Assembly: GCF_001982635.1 (NCBI RefSeq)
Contig: NZ_MKFI01000007.1
Location: forward strand, 566,501-630,500
Reading direction: 5' to 3'
From: Bradyrhizobium mercantei
Lineage (GTDB): Bacteria; Pseudomonadota; Alphaproteobacteria; Rhizobiales; Xanthobacteraceae
Length of the DNA: 64,000 nucleotides
The notes under the pieces were generated by a model. The model did no database searches. It saw only the letters and a program-made list of their open reading frames with translations, and was not told where the DNA came from. The translations under genes and the position numbers were made by a program. The stretch's first letter is position 1; every line of letters starts with the position of its first letter. This document shows, piece by piece, positions 27,842-36,370 of the stretch.

Positions 27842-28043
27842 TACAGCATCGATGCAGCTCGAAGCGAAGAAGCAGCTGGCTGCGAAGGCGGACACCGTGG
27901 CCAAGCATCAACTCGAGGCAAAGCGCCAGCTGGCGGAAAAGGCGGCGCTGACCAGCCGGCACCAGCTCGAGGCCAAGAAGCAGCTCTCCGAGAAGGCCAA
28001 TCTGGTCGCCCGGATGCAGCTCGCGACCAAGAAGAGCAGCTGA
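27834..28043 (+). CDS. Small protein made of three 18-residue helical repeats
   Basis: 69 aa composed almost entirely of tandem 18-residue units starting QLEAKKQLAAKADTVAKH, QLEAKRQLAEKAALTSRH and QLEAKKQLSEKANLVARM, then a partial fourth (QLATKKSS). Eighteen residues equal five alpha-helical turns, so each repeat presents the same face; a single long amphipathic, Lys-rich helix is expected. Translationally coupled to the upstream Cys-containing protein by an eight-base overlap. No signal peptide. Unknown function; binding to a membrane, nucleic acid or coiled-coil partner is possible. Confidence 0.75.
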   Translation: MADTASMQLEAKKQLAAKADTVAKHQLEAKRQLAEKAALTSRHQLEAKKQLSEKANLVARMQLATKKSS

Positions 28044-28947
28044 TCGGGCGCTCGGCGTCCCGCAGGAGGAACGCTGAGTCACCGCGCCGGCTCAGATGCG
28101 ACCGCGCGTCGGGCTGATCGAGCGCGGTCTCCGCAAGCGCGGCGGCAACAGGCCGATCGCGATCAAGGACAATGGAGTCGCCCGCGAGATCGCATTGATC
28201 TTGTGCCGTGTTGGTCTTGTGCCGGGGAAGAATGGTGCCAAAGGGCGAGATCGAGCCATCCGGCTTCGCCCTTCGGGCTATGCGCCTGTGCGGCGCGATT
28301 GCTGACTATGGGAGCATCAAGGGGGATGGTGCCCAGGGGCGGGCTGGACATCCGCCAAACAAACTACAGCATTTTCAATGACTTACTTAATTTATCGACT
28401 GAGGCTTTGTACCACTTAAATGTGCTTATGTCGACCGAGCTTCTGCATTGCAGGAGCGGACGGTCACGGATAACGTCACACCGGCATGGAAGCTGGTGCG
28501 CGTCAGCACCCCCAGCGCGGGAACGTTCTTATCGGGAAGCCGCAAGGACACCAATACACTTATCTTGGATATGGGACGACCAACTCCGGGGAAGGACGGC
28601 GGTCCTCCAGATACTTCGGCGATGGACAGCCAAATCCTCTACTCGATCCTGGAGCAGGCTTTACCTGCTAGTAGGCCGTAACTCGCAGTCTCGCTACAAC
28701 AGGCCGCACTGTGGCGCCACGCTCGCATGCTCACCGGCCAGGAGGATGCTGGGATCCGCTTCGAATTTGAAGGGGAGGGTCGCTGTCGGCCTAAGGCTTG
28801 GCGCGGCAGGCCGCGAACGGACGATTGAGCAGGTAAAGTCGCCGCTGCACCCACTAAACATTTATGCACCTCATGAGCGCGTCACAGCCAGATGCATGAC
28901 TTCATATTCACTACACGTTTGACGGGCGGCGTCGCGCAAAGACCACC
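28044..28947. other. Gene-poor boundary segment
   Basis: About 900 bases with no supported gene. The first 300 are GC-rich, with an 8-bp hairpin (AAGGGCGA/TCGCCCTT) around 28238-28280. From about 28365 the sequence turns AT-richer and codon patterns on all frames are poor. Short open frames on both strands overlap one another and resemble no family I know. No tRNA or integrase is seen. I read it as the edge between the core-like left part and the accessory right part. Confidence 0.55.
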
Positions 28948-29811
28948 TCACGATGAATGCAGGCCGAAGTCGTAGTGCAGATGGAAGAAGCGCGAGTTTC
29001 GGAGGAGGCCATCCGGCGCCTGCCCTTCCGGCATCTCGATGAACTCCCGCACCAAGCTGTCCTTGACGCCGAAGACAACGTCGGTGTCGAGATACTGGTC
29101 GCCTTCTGCGAATACGTGCGTCACCAGTTTCTGATAGCCGGACGCCGAAATCATGAAGTGGATGTGCGCCGGGCGCCACGGATGCCGCCCCTGCTTCTTC
29201 AGCATGTCTCCGACTGGGCCGTCGTGAGGAATTGGATATGCAGCCGGCTTAATGCTCCAGAAACTGAACTTCCCATCTCCATCCGTCGAGAACCTCGCCC
29301 TCATCGCTAGGCCACCAGTCTCCTCGAGTTGCTGGACGTCGTAGTAGCCGTCGCCGTCCGAATGCCAGACATCGACAATGGCGCCCCTGATCGGCGTGCC
29401 GTCTGGAGCATTTACCGTTCCCGTGACGATCAGCGGCTCACCTGCGAGACCGCCAGAGATGTCATCGCCGCGCTCCTTCTCGGGAGGCCCTTCTACGTAG
29501 AAGGGCCCAAGCACAGTCGACTCAGTGCCGCCATTGGCCGCTCCGTGATTGATAGCGTCCACGAGCATCGAGACACCGAGCGTGTCTGACAGGAGCACGA
29601 ACTCCTGGCGGGTGTCACTGCACATTTTTCCGGTATCGGTCAGGAACGCGATGCCCTTCTCCCATTCTTCGAAAGTCGGCCGCACCTCTCTGACGAATGC
29701 ATGCAAATGTCGAACCAGCGCGGCGCTGACCTGAGCCGTCCGTTTGTCGCTCGCGCCTGAAAGGCGGTCGATGACCGCGTCGGTGATCGTGATTTCGTCG
29801 AAGTTTCGCAT
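28948..29811 (-). CDS. Intradiol ring-cleavage dioxygenase, hydroxyquinol 1,2-dioxygenase type
   Basis: Fe(III) enzyme splitting hydroxyquinol (or catechol) between the two hydroxyls to give maleylacetate (or muconate). 287 aa, normal length. N-terminal helical dimer domain (about 1-100), then the catalytic beta core. Iron ligands by spacing: Tyr156 (DGYYDVQ), Tyr192 (AAYPIPHDGP), His216 and His218 (PAHIHFM). The long N-terminal domain and company with a phenol monooxygenase favour hydroxyquinol over protocatechuate. It is the last gene of module 1. The maleylacetate reductase expected after it in the pathway is broken just upstream. Confidence 0.92.
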   Translation of the reverse strand: MRNFDEITITDAVIDRLSGASDKRTAQVSAALVRHLHAFVREVRPTFEEWEKGIAFLTDTGKMCSDTRQEFVLLSDTLGVSMLVDAINHGAANGGTESTVLGPFYVEGPPEKERGDDISGGLAGEPLIVTGTVNAPDGTPIRGAIVDVWHSDGDGYYDVQQLEETGGLAMRARFSTDGDGKFSFWSIKPAAYPIPHDGPVGDMLKKQGRHPWRPAHIHFMISASGYQKLVTHVFAEGDQYLDTDVVFGVKDSLVREFIEMPEGQAPDGLLRNSRFFHLHYDFGLHSS

Positions 29812-29845
29812 GGCTCCCCGTCTTTTTCTTCTTTGGTGAGATCTC

Positions 29846-30188
29846 TCAAATCCTGTAGTCGTCTATCTGGATCGCGTTCGGCGGACGGCCGTCACACGCC
29901 GTACGCAGAATCTCTCGAATCGACGAGTGGTCGAAGGGGCGGGAATTCCAGTAGGCGTTCTTCATCGCGAGCTTCGTGGCTCGCTCGATCTTCTCTTCTC
30001 CGAGCTCGGCTCGCTCAGCGATGTCGACGCCTATGACCGAGCCTCCCTTCGCGCCGCTGGAACGCACCGCAAACGATGAATGCTCGCGTCAAGTTCAACC
30101 GATTGATCTCGCTGCTTATCGATTCGATGGTCCGCGAGCCAAACAACGCGCGTGTCGGCACGCCGGAAAACGTGAAGCGTGGCATCAT
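29846..30188 (-). pseudogene. Maleylacetate reductase, internally deleted and frameshifted
   Basis: Two pieces of an iron-type alcohol dehydrogenase/maleylacetate reductase. The 5' piece starts at the ATG pair 30188-30183 and reads PRFTFSGVPTRALFGSR, then INRLNLTRAFIVCG, a clear N-terminus of the family; its frame ends about 25 codons on. From about 30065, in another frame, comes the C-terminal piece, with KIERATKLAMKNAYWNSRP and FDHSSIREILRTACDG. Roughly 250-300 residues, including the metal-binding His-rich centre, are missing. The enzyme would convert maleylacetate to 3-oxoadipate, the step after the adjacent dioxygenase. GAAGG precedes the ATG. A functional copy elsewhere in the genome is possible. 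Confidence 0.8.
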
Positions 30189-30211
30189 CTACCTTCAAGG
30201 GAGCTGGGAGC

Positions 30212-30239
30212 CCGCGGAAGCCGGTCGGGGCTTCCGCGG
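30212..30239. terminator. Hairpin between monooxygenase and reductase remnant
   Basis: Perfect 11-bp arms, CCGCGGAAGCC at 30212-30222 and GGCTTCCGCGG at 30229-30239, six-base loop. It lies just after the monooxygenase stop. There is no long T run on either strand, so it may attenuate or protect the mRNA rather than stop transcription outright. Confidence 0.55.
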
Positions 30240-30257
30240 TCTTGAGTGACGCTTGGC

Positions 30258-31838
30258 TTACTCGGCCGCGTCGTTCATGTAGGACTTCTTAACGTCCTGG
30301 GCTTTGGCGTAGTCGGGCTGGAAGCGGACACTGGCGTAGTGGGATTTTTGCTCGGCCTCCTGAGCACGCTTGCCGAGTTCCGCCGTGTCGCCGAAACCGA
30401 GAACCTGCCGCGCCAGTTCGGTCAGCGGGCCATCGACCTGATATTCGGTTCGCTGCATCGTAAGTAGATTGATGAGGTAGAGAGGCGTGCCGTTGAACTT
30501 CTCGAACATCTCGTGGCGGTTGCCCCATTCGCTCAGGAACCGCTCACTGATCTGACGGAAGATCTTGATGCGATCGTAGGCGCTGATCTCCGCGCCGCGG
30601 AGAGCCTCGGCGAGCTTTGGACCGATGTATGGATCTTCCATCTCGCGCTTCGACGGTTGAATAACAACGCCGCGACCGCAGAAATCGATCAGCATGTTCA
30701 CCATCTTGGCCTGGTTCTCGAGATAGTAGGCACGGCCGAAATCGATGTAGATGTTGTTCGGTTTGAACAGGCCCCCGGGCGTCGCGAATCCCGTCTCTTC
30801 GGCAGCGATCATGAAGGCCCGGCAAGTCTCCCGGAACCGGATGAGCTCGGCGAGCTGGGCCGCGACGACCGGGTTGGTGCTAGTGCCCAACGACTGGGTC
30901 AGAAGCAGAGCGAGACCGACCATCAGTTCAGCGTGGACGCAGTGACGGATTTGGGTCTCGAGATGCACCCAGTCGAATTGGCGCTGCGGATACCACTTCG
31001 CGTGATCCGGGTTGCCAACATGCTGCACGCGGTCCCACGGAATCAGTACGTCATCGAAGTAGACCATCGCGTCGAGCTCGTCGCCGATGGTTGCCAGCGG
31101 ACGATCGTACGGATCTGCGTCCGGCTGTGCGTTCGACTTGCGGGCTACGACCGAAACGCCCTTGGTAGCGATCGGCACCAGCGCGTAGACGGTCTGCTCG
31201 GCAGTCTGGCCGGGGCGCCACAGGTTTCCGATAAGGAGGTGATTGACGAACGGAACGGACGTGCCGATTGCCTTCCAGCCGCGGACGAGGATACCATCGT
31301 CGCGCTCTTCGATGACCTTCAGCATTGGCGTCTCGGCCATCGCATTGTCACGGCCGCGATCGAATTGGACGTCGAGGAACATCGGCGAGATCGCCAGGTC
31401 CTGAGACGTGACCTCTTCCCACTGACGCTGAATATTGCCGGAGAGATCGCGTTTCTTGCCGCTGAAGCGCGAATTGTCAGACCAGGGCTTCTGGTCATCC
31501 ACCTGGGTGAACATAACCACATTCATGCCGGCTGGCGGCCGCGTGAAGATACCACCCTTGAAATGACGGCAGAGGAAATCGCAGTACTCGCGGCGCTTGA
31601 CTACATCTTCCTTCGACCGCGGAAGGAACCAGTGCATCGACTGACGCTTGCCCTTTTCGTCGACGAAGGTTGCTATGTCCTGATTCTTAGGGTCGAGGTG
31701 AAGATCGTAGTATTCGGCGATCGCATTCGCATACCCTTTCGTCATGGGATGCGTGGTCACGTCCTCGATCAGCTCGCCACCGACATAGACGCGGCGACCG
31801 TCTCGCAGAGATTGAAGATACTCAGCACCGGTTCTCAT
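30258..31838 (-). CDS. FADH2-dependent aromatic monooxygenase, HpaB family (module 1)
   Basis: Oxygenase component of a two-component phenol hydroxylase; uses FADH2 supplied by a separate reductase. 526 aa, normal for the family. Recognisable: MRTGAEYLQSLRDGR start, VTTHP, the FAD-contacting stretch around HVGNPDHAKWYPQRQFDWVH, and ATPGGLFKPNNIYIDFGRAYYLEN. It is about 40 percent similar by eye to the second monooxygenase at 58.4 kb, so the two are distant paralogues. ATG at 31838 has GGAG upstream. It follows the SnoaL-like gene by 22 bases. Likely substrates: 4-substituted or halogenated/nitrated phenols leading to hydroxyquinol, given the dioxygenase downstream (inference). Confidence 0.92.
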   Translation of the reverse strand: MRTGAEYLQSLRDGRRVYVGGELIEDVTTHPMTKGYANAIAEYYDLHLDPKNQDIATFVDEKGKRQSMHWFLPRSKEDVVKRREYCDFLCRHFKGGIFTRPPAGMNVVMFTQVDDQKPWSDNSRFSGKKRDLSGNIQRQWEEVTSQDLAISPMFLDVQFDRGRDNAMAETPMLKVIEERDDGILVRGWKAIGTSVPFVNHLLIGNLWRPGQTAEQTVYALVPIATKGVSVVARKSNAQPDADPYDRPLATIGDELDAMVYFDDVLIPWDRVQHVGNPDHAKWYPQRQFDWVHLETQIRHCVHAELMVGLALLLTQSLGTSTNPVVAAQLAELIRFRETCRAFMIAAEETGFATPGGLFKPNNIYIDFGRAYYLENQAKMVNMLIDFCGRGVVIQPSKREMEDPYIGPKLAEALRGAEISAYDRIKIFRQISERFLSEWGNRHEMFEKFNGTPLYLINLLTMQRTEYQVDGPLTELARQVLGFGDTAELGKRAQEAEQKSHYASVRFQPDYAKAQDVKKSYMNDAAE

Positions 31839-31860
31839 AGTTCACTCCTCCATGGGGTTC

Positions 31861-32265
31861 CTAGGAAATTTGTCGCTGGAACGTCGCTGCGTCCCAGTAG
31901 TCCTCGCTGTGGCGTATCCGACCGTCTTCGACTTCGACGAGTTGGACGCCGCGTAACGAAATGGTCTTGGCTTCAGTCGCGCCGTTCTTCCGCGGAGCGG
32001 TCGCATGCATGACGTAGGAGACGGCAATCGCTCCGTCGCGCCCCACGATCATGGACTTCACTTCCCAGTGGACGTCCGGGAGCCAACCGAACAGCTTCTG
32101 CATGCCTACCGCGATCTCGGCGGCACCCTGCTTCGTCTTGAGTTGGGAGATCTCGTCGTGCGTTGCATCGTCGTGATAGAGCGCGAGGATCGCACGGTGA
32201 TCGTGCCTGACGTAAGCATCGAAGAGCGAGTTGACGACTTCTTTCGGGGTCGACACGGACATCAT
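31861..32265 (-). CDS. SnoaL-like (NTF2 fold) protein
   Basis: About 134 aa. Begins VSTPKEVVNSLFDAYVRHDHRAILALYHDDATHDE, the typical start of SnoaL/limonene-epoxide-hydrolase-like alpha+beta barrels, ending HSEDYWDAATFQRQ. These cones bind small hydrophobic molecules; some are cyclases or hydrolases. The start ATG overlaps the stop of the flavin reductase gene (ATGA), so the two are coupled. An ATG one codon later is equally possible. Its place inside the monooxygenase operon suggests handling of a hydroxylated intermediate, but that is inference. Confidence 0.82.
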   Translation of the reverse strand: MMSVSTPKEVVNSLFDAYVRHDHRAILALYHDDATHDEISQLKTKQGAAEIAVGMQKLFGWLPDVHWEVKSMIVGRDGAIAVSYVMHATAPRKNGATEAKTISLRGVQLVEVEDGRIRHSEDYWDAATFQRQIS

Positions 32266-32819
32266 GCGCGCGCCTCCAATTCGACGCCGAGCATGTAGCG
32301 GCCCTGTCCGTAGAGTAGCGGCGGGCCTGCAGCCGGGGCATGAATGCTTTCGATTTCGGCAATAGCGATGCGATGGCTTCCGACCGCGAGCTGCTCGACT
32401 GCCCGACATTCAAACACGATTGACGCCTTGCGCAGCCGCGGAACACAGTTTCCTCGGGAAAAGTCGTCCGGCAGTAGGATGTACTCGTCAATGAACTTGT
32501 CGACGTGAGGTCGCGAGCAGAGCTCCGATAGGTGAAGCTGGTCTTGAGTGAGGAGATTCACCGCGAAGCGCCCGCCTTCCCGCACGTGCGTGGCGGTCAC
32601 GGTCTTATTGTTTAGGCAGATCAGTATCGTCGGCGGCTCGGTGCAGACCGAGGTGAACGAGTTGATCGTCATCCCCCAGGGTCTGTCGCCATGCCAGGTT
32701 GTTACGACGCTGACGCTTCCGACGAAGTGCCGCATCGCTGCCCGGAACGCCGCCGCATCCGTAATCGTCCGCGAGGGCGAAACTCCGAGGTCGTTTCCAA
32801 ATTCCGAGTTGTTCTTCAT
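32262..32819 (-). CDS. NAD(P)H:flavin reductase, HpaC/RutF-like (module 1)
   Basis: 185 aa flavin reductase domain protein. Visible: MRHFVGSVSVVTTW, WGMTINSFTSVCTEPPTILICLN (the flavin-binding core) and GGRFAVNLLTQDQ, ending with the short beta hairpin GRYMLGVEL. It should reduce FAD for the monooxygenase two genes downstream. It is the first gene of the module 1 operon, divergent from the LysR gene at 33117. ATG at 32819. A second, more distant copy is at 59956-60495. Confidence 0.92.
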   Translation of the reverse strand: MKNNSEFGNDLGVSPSRTITDAAAFRAAMRHFVGSVSVVTTWHGDRPWGMTINSFTSVCTEPPTILICLNNKTVTATHVREGGRFAVNLLTQDQLHLSELCSRPHVDKFIDEYILLPDDFSRGNCVPRLRKASIVFECRAVEQLAVGSHRIAIAEIESIHAPAAGPPLLYGQGRYMLGVELEARA

Positions 32820-33116
32820 GGTGCGCCTCGTTGCGACTTACCTATGTCGCAGAGGCTAAGTGGCGCGCGTACCCGCCGTCTAATCGATAATAAATATTCC
32901 AACTATCCGCCGCATCGATTCATCCGCCTTATGCTCGTTGAGACGCCATGCGGGAAGCAAGGGGCGCGCGGACATAGCAACGCAATTGCGGCAGCATTTC
33001 GCAACCGCAATATGAGCGATATCGCCGCTCCGAACGCGCTAAAGCGACCTCATTCCGATAGTGCAAGGCGATGCAAATTGTTACGGTTTGCAGTCTCGTC
33101 CATCGGGAGACCCGGG
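32820..33116. promoter_or_regulatory. Divergent promoter region, module 1 versus LysR
   Basis: 297 AT-richer bases between divergent genes, the usual home of LysR binding sites. Two ATCGAT sequences (32883-32888 and 32914-32919) lie 31 bases apart, and GCGAC/GTCGC arms frame 32834-32851. Several TNNNNNNNNNNNA pairs exist but none stands out. No gene is seen. Confidence 0.45.
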
Positions 33117-34031
33117 GTGAACCTACGAAATATCGACCTCAACCTGCTCGTGATACTCGACGCGCTCCTCACCGAGCGCAACGTGAGCCGGGCCGGCCAG
33201 CGCATTGGCCTCAGCCAGTCGGCGATGAGCGCGGCGCTCGCGCGACTCCGCGAAGTCTTCCACGACCCATTGCTCGTGCGCGTTGGGCGTGATCTGGCTC
33301 TCACGCGGAATGCGGAGGACTTGATCGTTCCTCTGAAGGAGTCTCTTGGCAAGGTCGAACAGATCCTGCTGCGTCGTCCTGGATTCGATCCGGCGACCGA
33401 CGTCCGGACGTTCTCGATCAGTGCGTCCGACTATGCGGGGTTGGTGCTGCTCACGCCGCTCGTCAGGATGGTCGCCAACGAAGCTCCGAATGTGACGATC
33501 CATCTGCTGCCTCGGGCTCGCGACGCCGCACGCGTGCTACAGACGAGCCAGGCAGACATTGTCATCGAGCCGATCGAACTCTTCGGACCGAACGACTATC
33601 CGACGGCCTCGCTGCTGCGCGATCGCTGGCTTTGCGCCGTCGATGCAAATCACCCCGACGTCAAAGACGACACGTTGACCGAGAAGCAGTTTCTAGAACT
33701 TCCGCACCTCGTCTACGGCATCGGAGACGATCGGCAGCTGAACCTCGCCGATCAACATCTTGCCGATACCGGCATTCAGCGCCGGATCGAGGTGACGGTC
33801 GAGAGCTTTCTGTTGAACCCGTTTCTGATCAAGGGGACGCGGCTCGTCAGTCTCGTGCTCGAACGCGCGGCCAGAAGACTGATTGGCACGATAGATATCA
33901 AGCTGCTGGAGTCACCTATACCCGTTCCGGACATCCACGAGGCCATGTACTGGCACCCGCGCCATACAACCGATCCGGGACACAGGTGGTTGAGAGAGAA
34001 GCTGCTTAACGTCGCGCAGCAACTCGATTGA
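33117..34031 (+). CDS. LysR-family regulator of module 1 (NodD/aromatic type)
   Basis: About 304 aa. N-terminal winged helix: RNIDLNLLVILDALLTERNVSRAGQRIGLSQSAMSAALARLR, then LysR effector domain with SISASDYAGLVLLTPLV. The MYWHPRHTTDPGHRWLRE ending is typical of the NodD/NahR/LinR group responding to aromatics. GTG at 33117 is chosen because GGGAGA lies upstream and it gives the standard VNLRNIDLN start; the frame is open much further back. Divergent from the flavin reductase-monooxygenase-dioxygenase operon, which it probably activates in response to a phenolic compound. Confidence 0.9.
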   Translation: MNLRNIDLNLLVILDALLTERNVSRAGQRIGLSQSAMSAALARLREVFHDPLLVRVGRDLALTRNAEDLIVPLKESLGKVEQILLRRPGFDPATDVRTFSISASDYAGLVLLTPLVRMVANEAPNVTIHLLPRARDAARVLQTSQADIVIEPIELFGPNDYPTASLLRDRWLCAVDANHPDVKDDTLTEKQFLELPHLVYGIGDDRQLNLADQHLADTGIQRRIEVTVESFLLNPFLIKGTRLVSLVLERAARRLIGTIDIKLLESPIPVPDIHEAMYWHPRHTTDPGHRWLREKLLNVAQQLD

Positions 34032-34198
34032 GGCGCTTTTGCGATCACCCTAGCCGCGCGGTTGCCTCTCGACCATCGCGTGCCTTAGCGCGACAAGGAC
34101 GGCCGACTTAAAGTAGAGTTCGCTCGACCGATCTACCGATCGGCGCGCTGGACGGCGGCGCGCTGATCAGCAATAATTACATGGCGGACAGCAACTAG

Positions 34199-35215
34199 AA
34201 CTCAATCTGCCCTTCCGCGTTATCCGATTGGTCGACCCATATCGCACAGACCGGCTTTGACGGTCAGAAGTATAGAGACCTTCTGCACCTTCGCTATACA
34301 CCGTCGTCGCTGATCACGCGATCCCTGCGTGGCGCTGAGATTACCGCCACCGAAACTCGCGATGACAATCCGATTCATGGCCTCTGCGGACGATTTCCGC
34401 TCGAGGACGCCTACATCGTTAGCCTGAAACTTCGCGAATATTCTGCCTGCGAATACTCGGAGCACGGCCGGTGTGTCACAAAGATCGATATCCGGCCAGA
34501 CACGACATATTTGTACGACATGAAGTGCGATCCTCGCTTTGTGATCGATAAACCGCATCACTCCCTTCATTTTTATGTGCCTGCCGCGGCGCTGAATGGG
34601 ATTGCAGAGCAGTACGGAGCGTGGCGTGTCGGACAACTCGATTGTCAGTTTGGTAACGGATTTTGCGATGAGGCCGTGCACCACATCGGTGCGTCGCTCT
34701 TGAAGGGCTTGCGTCGACCATTCGAGGCGAACCAGCTTTTCGTCGACCACATGATGCTGGCGTTCACGGCACACGTCGCTCAGTCGCATGGACAACTGCG
34801 CAATGCTGCCCCCTTAAGCGGAGGCCTCGCTCCCTGGCAGGCAAAGCGGGCCTGCGAAAAGCTCGAAGCTGATCTCAGCGGCAAACTTACGTTGCAAGAA
34901 ATCGCAGCTGATTGGGGCATTTCGGCCAGCCATTTTTCGCGAGCGTTTCGGGCGACCATCGGCCTGCCACCGCATCAATGGTTACTTCGCCAACGCATCA
35001 GCGCGGCCAAGCAGTTGCTGAGTGTCCGTAGCCTATCACTCGCTGAAGTCGCAATAGCGGCCGGGTTTGCTAATCAAAGCCACTTTACGCGCGTATTTTC
35101 AACTATGGTTGGCGCGCGTGGCGTCGCGAAATTCACGGCGGCCCGAAAAGTGAGACGTAAGGTAGGGGCACGGCCGTCGTGCTCGGCATGTTGGCATCTG
35201 CTCTGGGCTGCATAA
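34199..35215 (+). pseudogene. AraC-family regulator, probably damaged (no canonical start; C-terminus off-frame)
   Basis: Protein similarity runs from just after a TAG at 34196, in frame, without ATG, GTG or TTG until a TTG at 34511. Yet the family's N-terminal region lies before that TTG (YRDLLHLRYTPSSLITRSLR, then EDAYIVSLKLREYSACEY). The C-terminal double helix-turn-helix is intact: LTLQEIAADWGISASHFSRAF and SLAEVAIAAGFANQSHFTRVF. After FSTMVGA the sequence departs from the family; a plus-one frame reads RRPEK then stop, suggesting a late frameshift. Either the gene has lost its start, or it begins at TTG 34511 as a truncated but DNA-binding protein of about 234 aa. Confidence 0.65.
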
Positions 35216-35399
35216 GAACGATTTCAAACTGCGTCGTTCTAAGAAGCTAAGAACCGGGACTGTTATCGCGGGCGATTTTCCGGATGGGGCCCGTCAGGTC
35301 CACCGGATTGAGCGTTGCAATCGACCGCCTCCATCCTGCCGATCAGCAGCCGGTGGCGTCCGCGCCCCCACTCTTACCGACGGAGAGGGCTGCGTGCCG

Positions 35400-36035
35400 C
35401 TAAGCGGTCGGCGTCACCCGGTATCGCCGTATCACGCCGATAATGACGACGACAAAGAATGCGAGAACGATACCCTGGACGACAATGAACGGCAGCTCGG
35501 CCGGCGGCACGCTTGGCGCCAGCGCGTGCAATGCCGGCACTTTCAGGAAGGACTGGATCACGAACACGAATACGTTGAGATAGAGCGAGACAAGCGCGGA
35601 TAGCGCGTAGATCCAGCGCCAAGCACCGGTTTGCCTCTTTCTGTAGCGCGCAAAGCAGGCGATTGCCAACAGAACCAGAGAGAGAATGCCGATTATGTGC
35701 GACGGCAGTAGCTTGTCGAACAGCAGCGGCGGAATCAGGAATCCTGAAGCGCTCGCAAGAATAGTGAAAGCAAGGAAGGTCCAAGTAAGACCCGGCATCT
35801 GCCTCGAGCCGAGCATCCCAAACATCACGACCAGGCCCGCCACGATTGCAACCAAGCTGATGATCACATGGGCCATCGTGAACGTCGTCAAATTCATACC
35901 CAAGATTACAACACTCCCTAACAGAAACGTATGGTTCTCATGCTCGCCGACGCTCCGATGAGCGACAGGCTGAGCCGCCTTCGGTAACAGGTCTTTTAAG
36001 GATGGGGCACCACCTTTGGTGGCAATTTTGGTCAT
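35400..36035 (-). CDS. Membrane protein of unknown function
   Basis: 211 aa with five or six hydrophobic helices: MNLTTFTMAHVIISLVAIVAG, LTWTFLAFTILASASGF, IIGILSLVLLAIACFA, WIYALSALVSLYLNVFVFVIQ and FIVVQGIVLAFFVVVIIGV. About 40 polar residues precede the first helix. No family is recognised, though the pattern suits small conserved membrane proteins of rhizobia. Neighbours: the damaged AraC gene and the catalase-like gene, both on the other strand. The ATG at 36035 follows GGATCC without an obvious ribosome binding site; ATG in MNLTTF is an alternative. Confidence 0.7.
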   Translation of the reverse strand: MTKIATKGGAPSLKDLLPKAAQPVAHRSVGEHENHTFLLGSVVILGMNLTTFTMAHVIISLVAIVAGLVVMFGMLGSRQMPGLTWTFLAFTILASASGFLIPPLLFDKLLPSHIIGILSLVLLAIACFARYRKRQTGAWRWIYALSALVSLYLNVFVFVIQSFLKVPALHALAPSVPPAELPFIVVQGIVLAFFVVVIIGVIRRYRVTPTA

Positions 36036-36320
36036 TGGCTGGATCCTTGAAGTGTAATTCTATCGGCCTTGGCTTTCTTCAAGATCACCTTCGCTCTCCG
36101 CCCGGTGAATATGGCACCGTGATGATCTAGCGGATGGGCGCCATGACTACGCCAGAACAATTGCTGTGCTTTTAGAGCTATTGCGGCTAATCCGCGCCTT
36201 GCCCAAGGGCTGCAGGATTTATCAGGATCCGCGATGCCCCGTATCGGCCAACGTGGACTGCATGCCGCGGTACGCTTGCGGTATTCCTTCGCGCACGTGT
36301 CCTTCGCAAACCGTTACGGC

Positions 36321-36370
36321 TGATCGTAGCAGGATCGGAAAAGGCATGACCGTTTTGGGAAAGACGCCGG
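36321..36370 (+). promoter_or_regulatory. AraC-type direct-repeat element, copy 1
   Basis: Contains GTAGCAGGATCGGAAAAG and GTTTTGGGAAAGACGC; GGAAAAG (36337-36343) and GGAAAG (36358-36363) are 21 bases apart, a spacing typical of AraC half sites. A closely similar stretch lies at 37662-37703. It overlaps the ATG at 36346, so if it is a promoter the catalase-like gene must start later, at 36397. The rest of the gap 36036-36345 shows no gene. Confidence 0.5.

Noticed and set aside
28330-28350. GGTGCCCAGGGGCGGG, reminiscent of the 3' end of a tRNA gene on the minus strand
   Set aside because: The expected TTCGA of the T loop and a matching acceptor stem are missing; not a tRNA.
28203-28922. 239-codon plus-strand frame in the boundary gap
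   Set aside because: Arg/Ser/His-rich, no start signal, no domain; several other frames overlap it equally.
30513-32012. 499-codon plus-strand frame over the monooxygenase
   Set aside because: Antisense to a clear HpaB-family gene and reads as low-information sequence.
34220-34795. Minus-strand 191-codon frame
   Set aside because: Opposes the AraC similarity, which continues across the whole interval on the plus strand.
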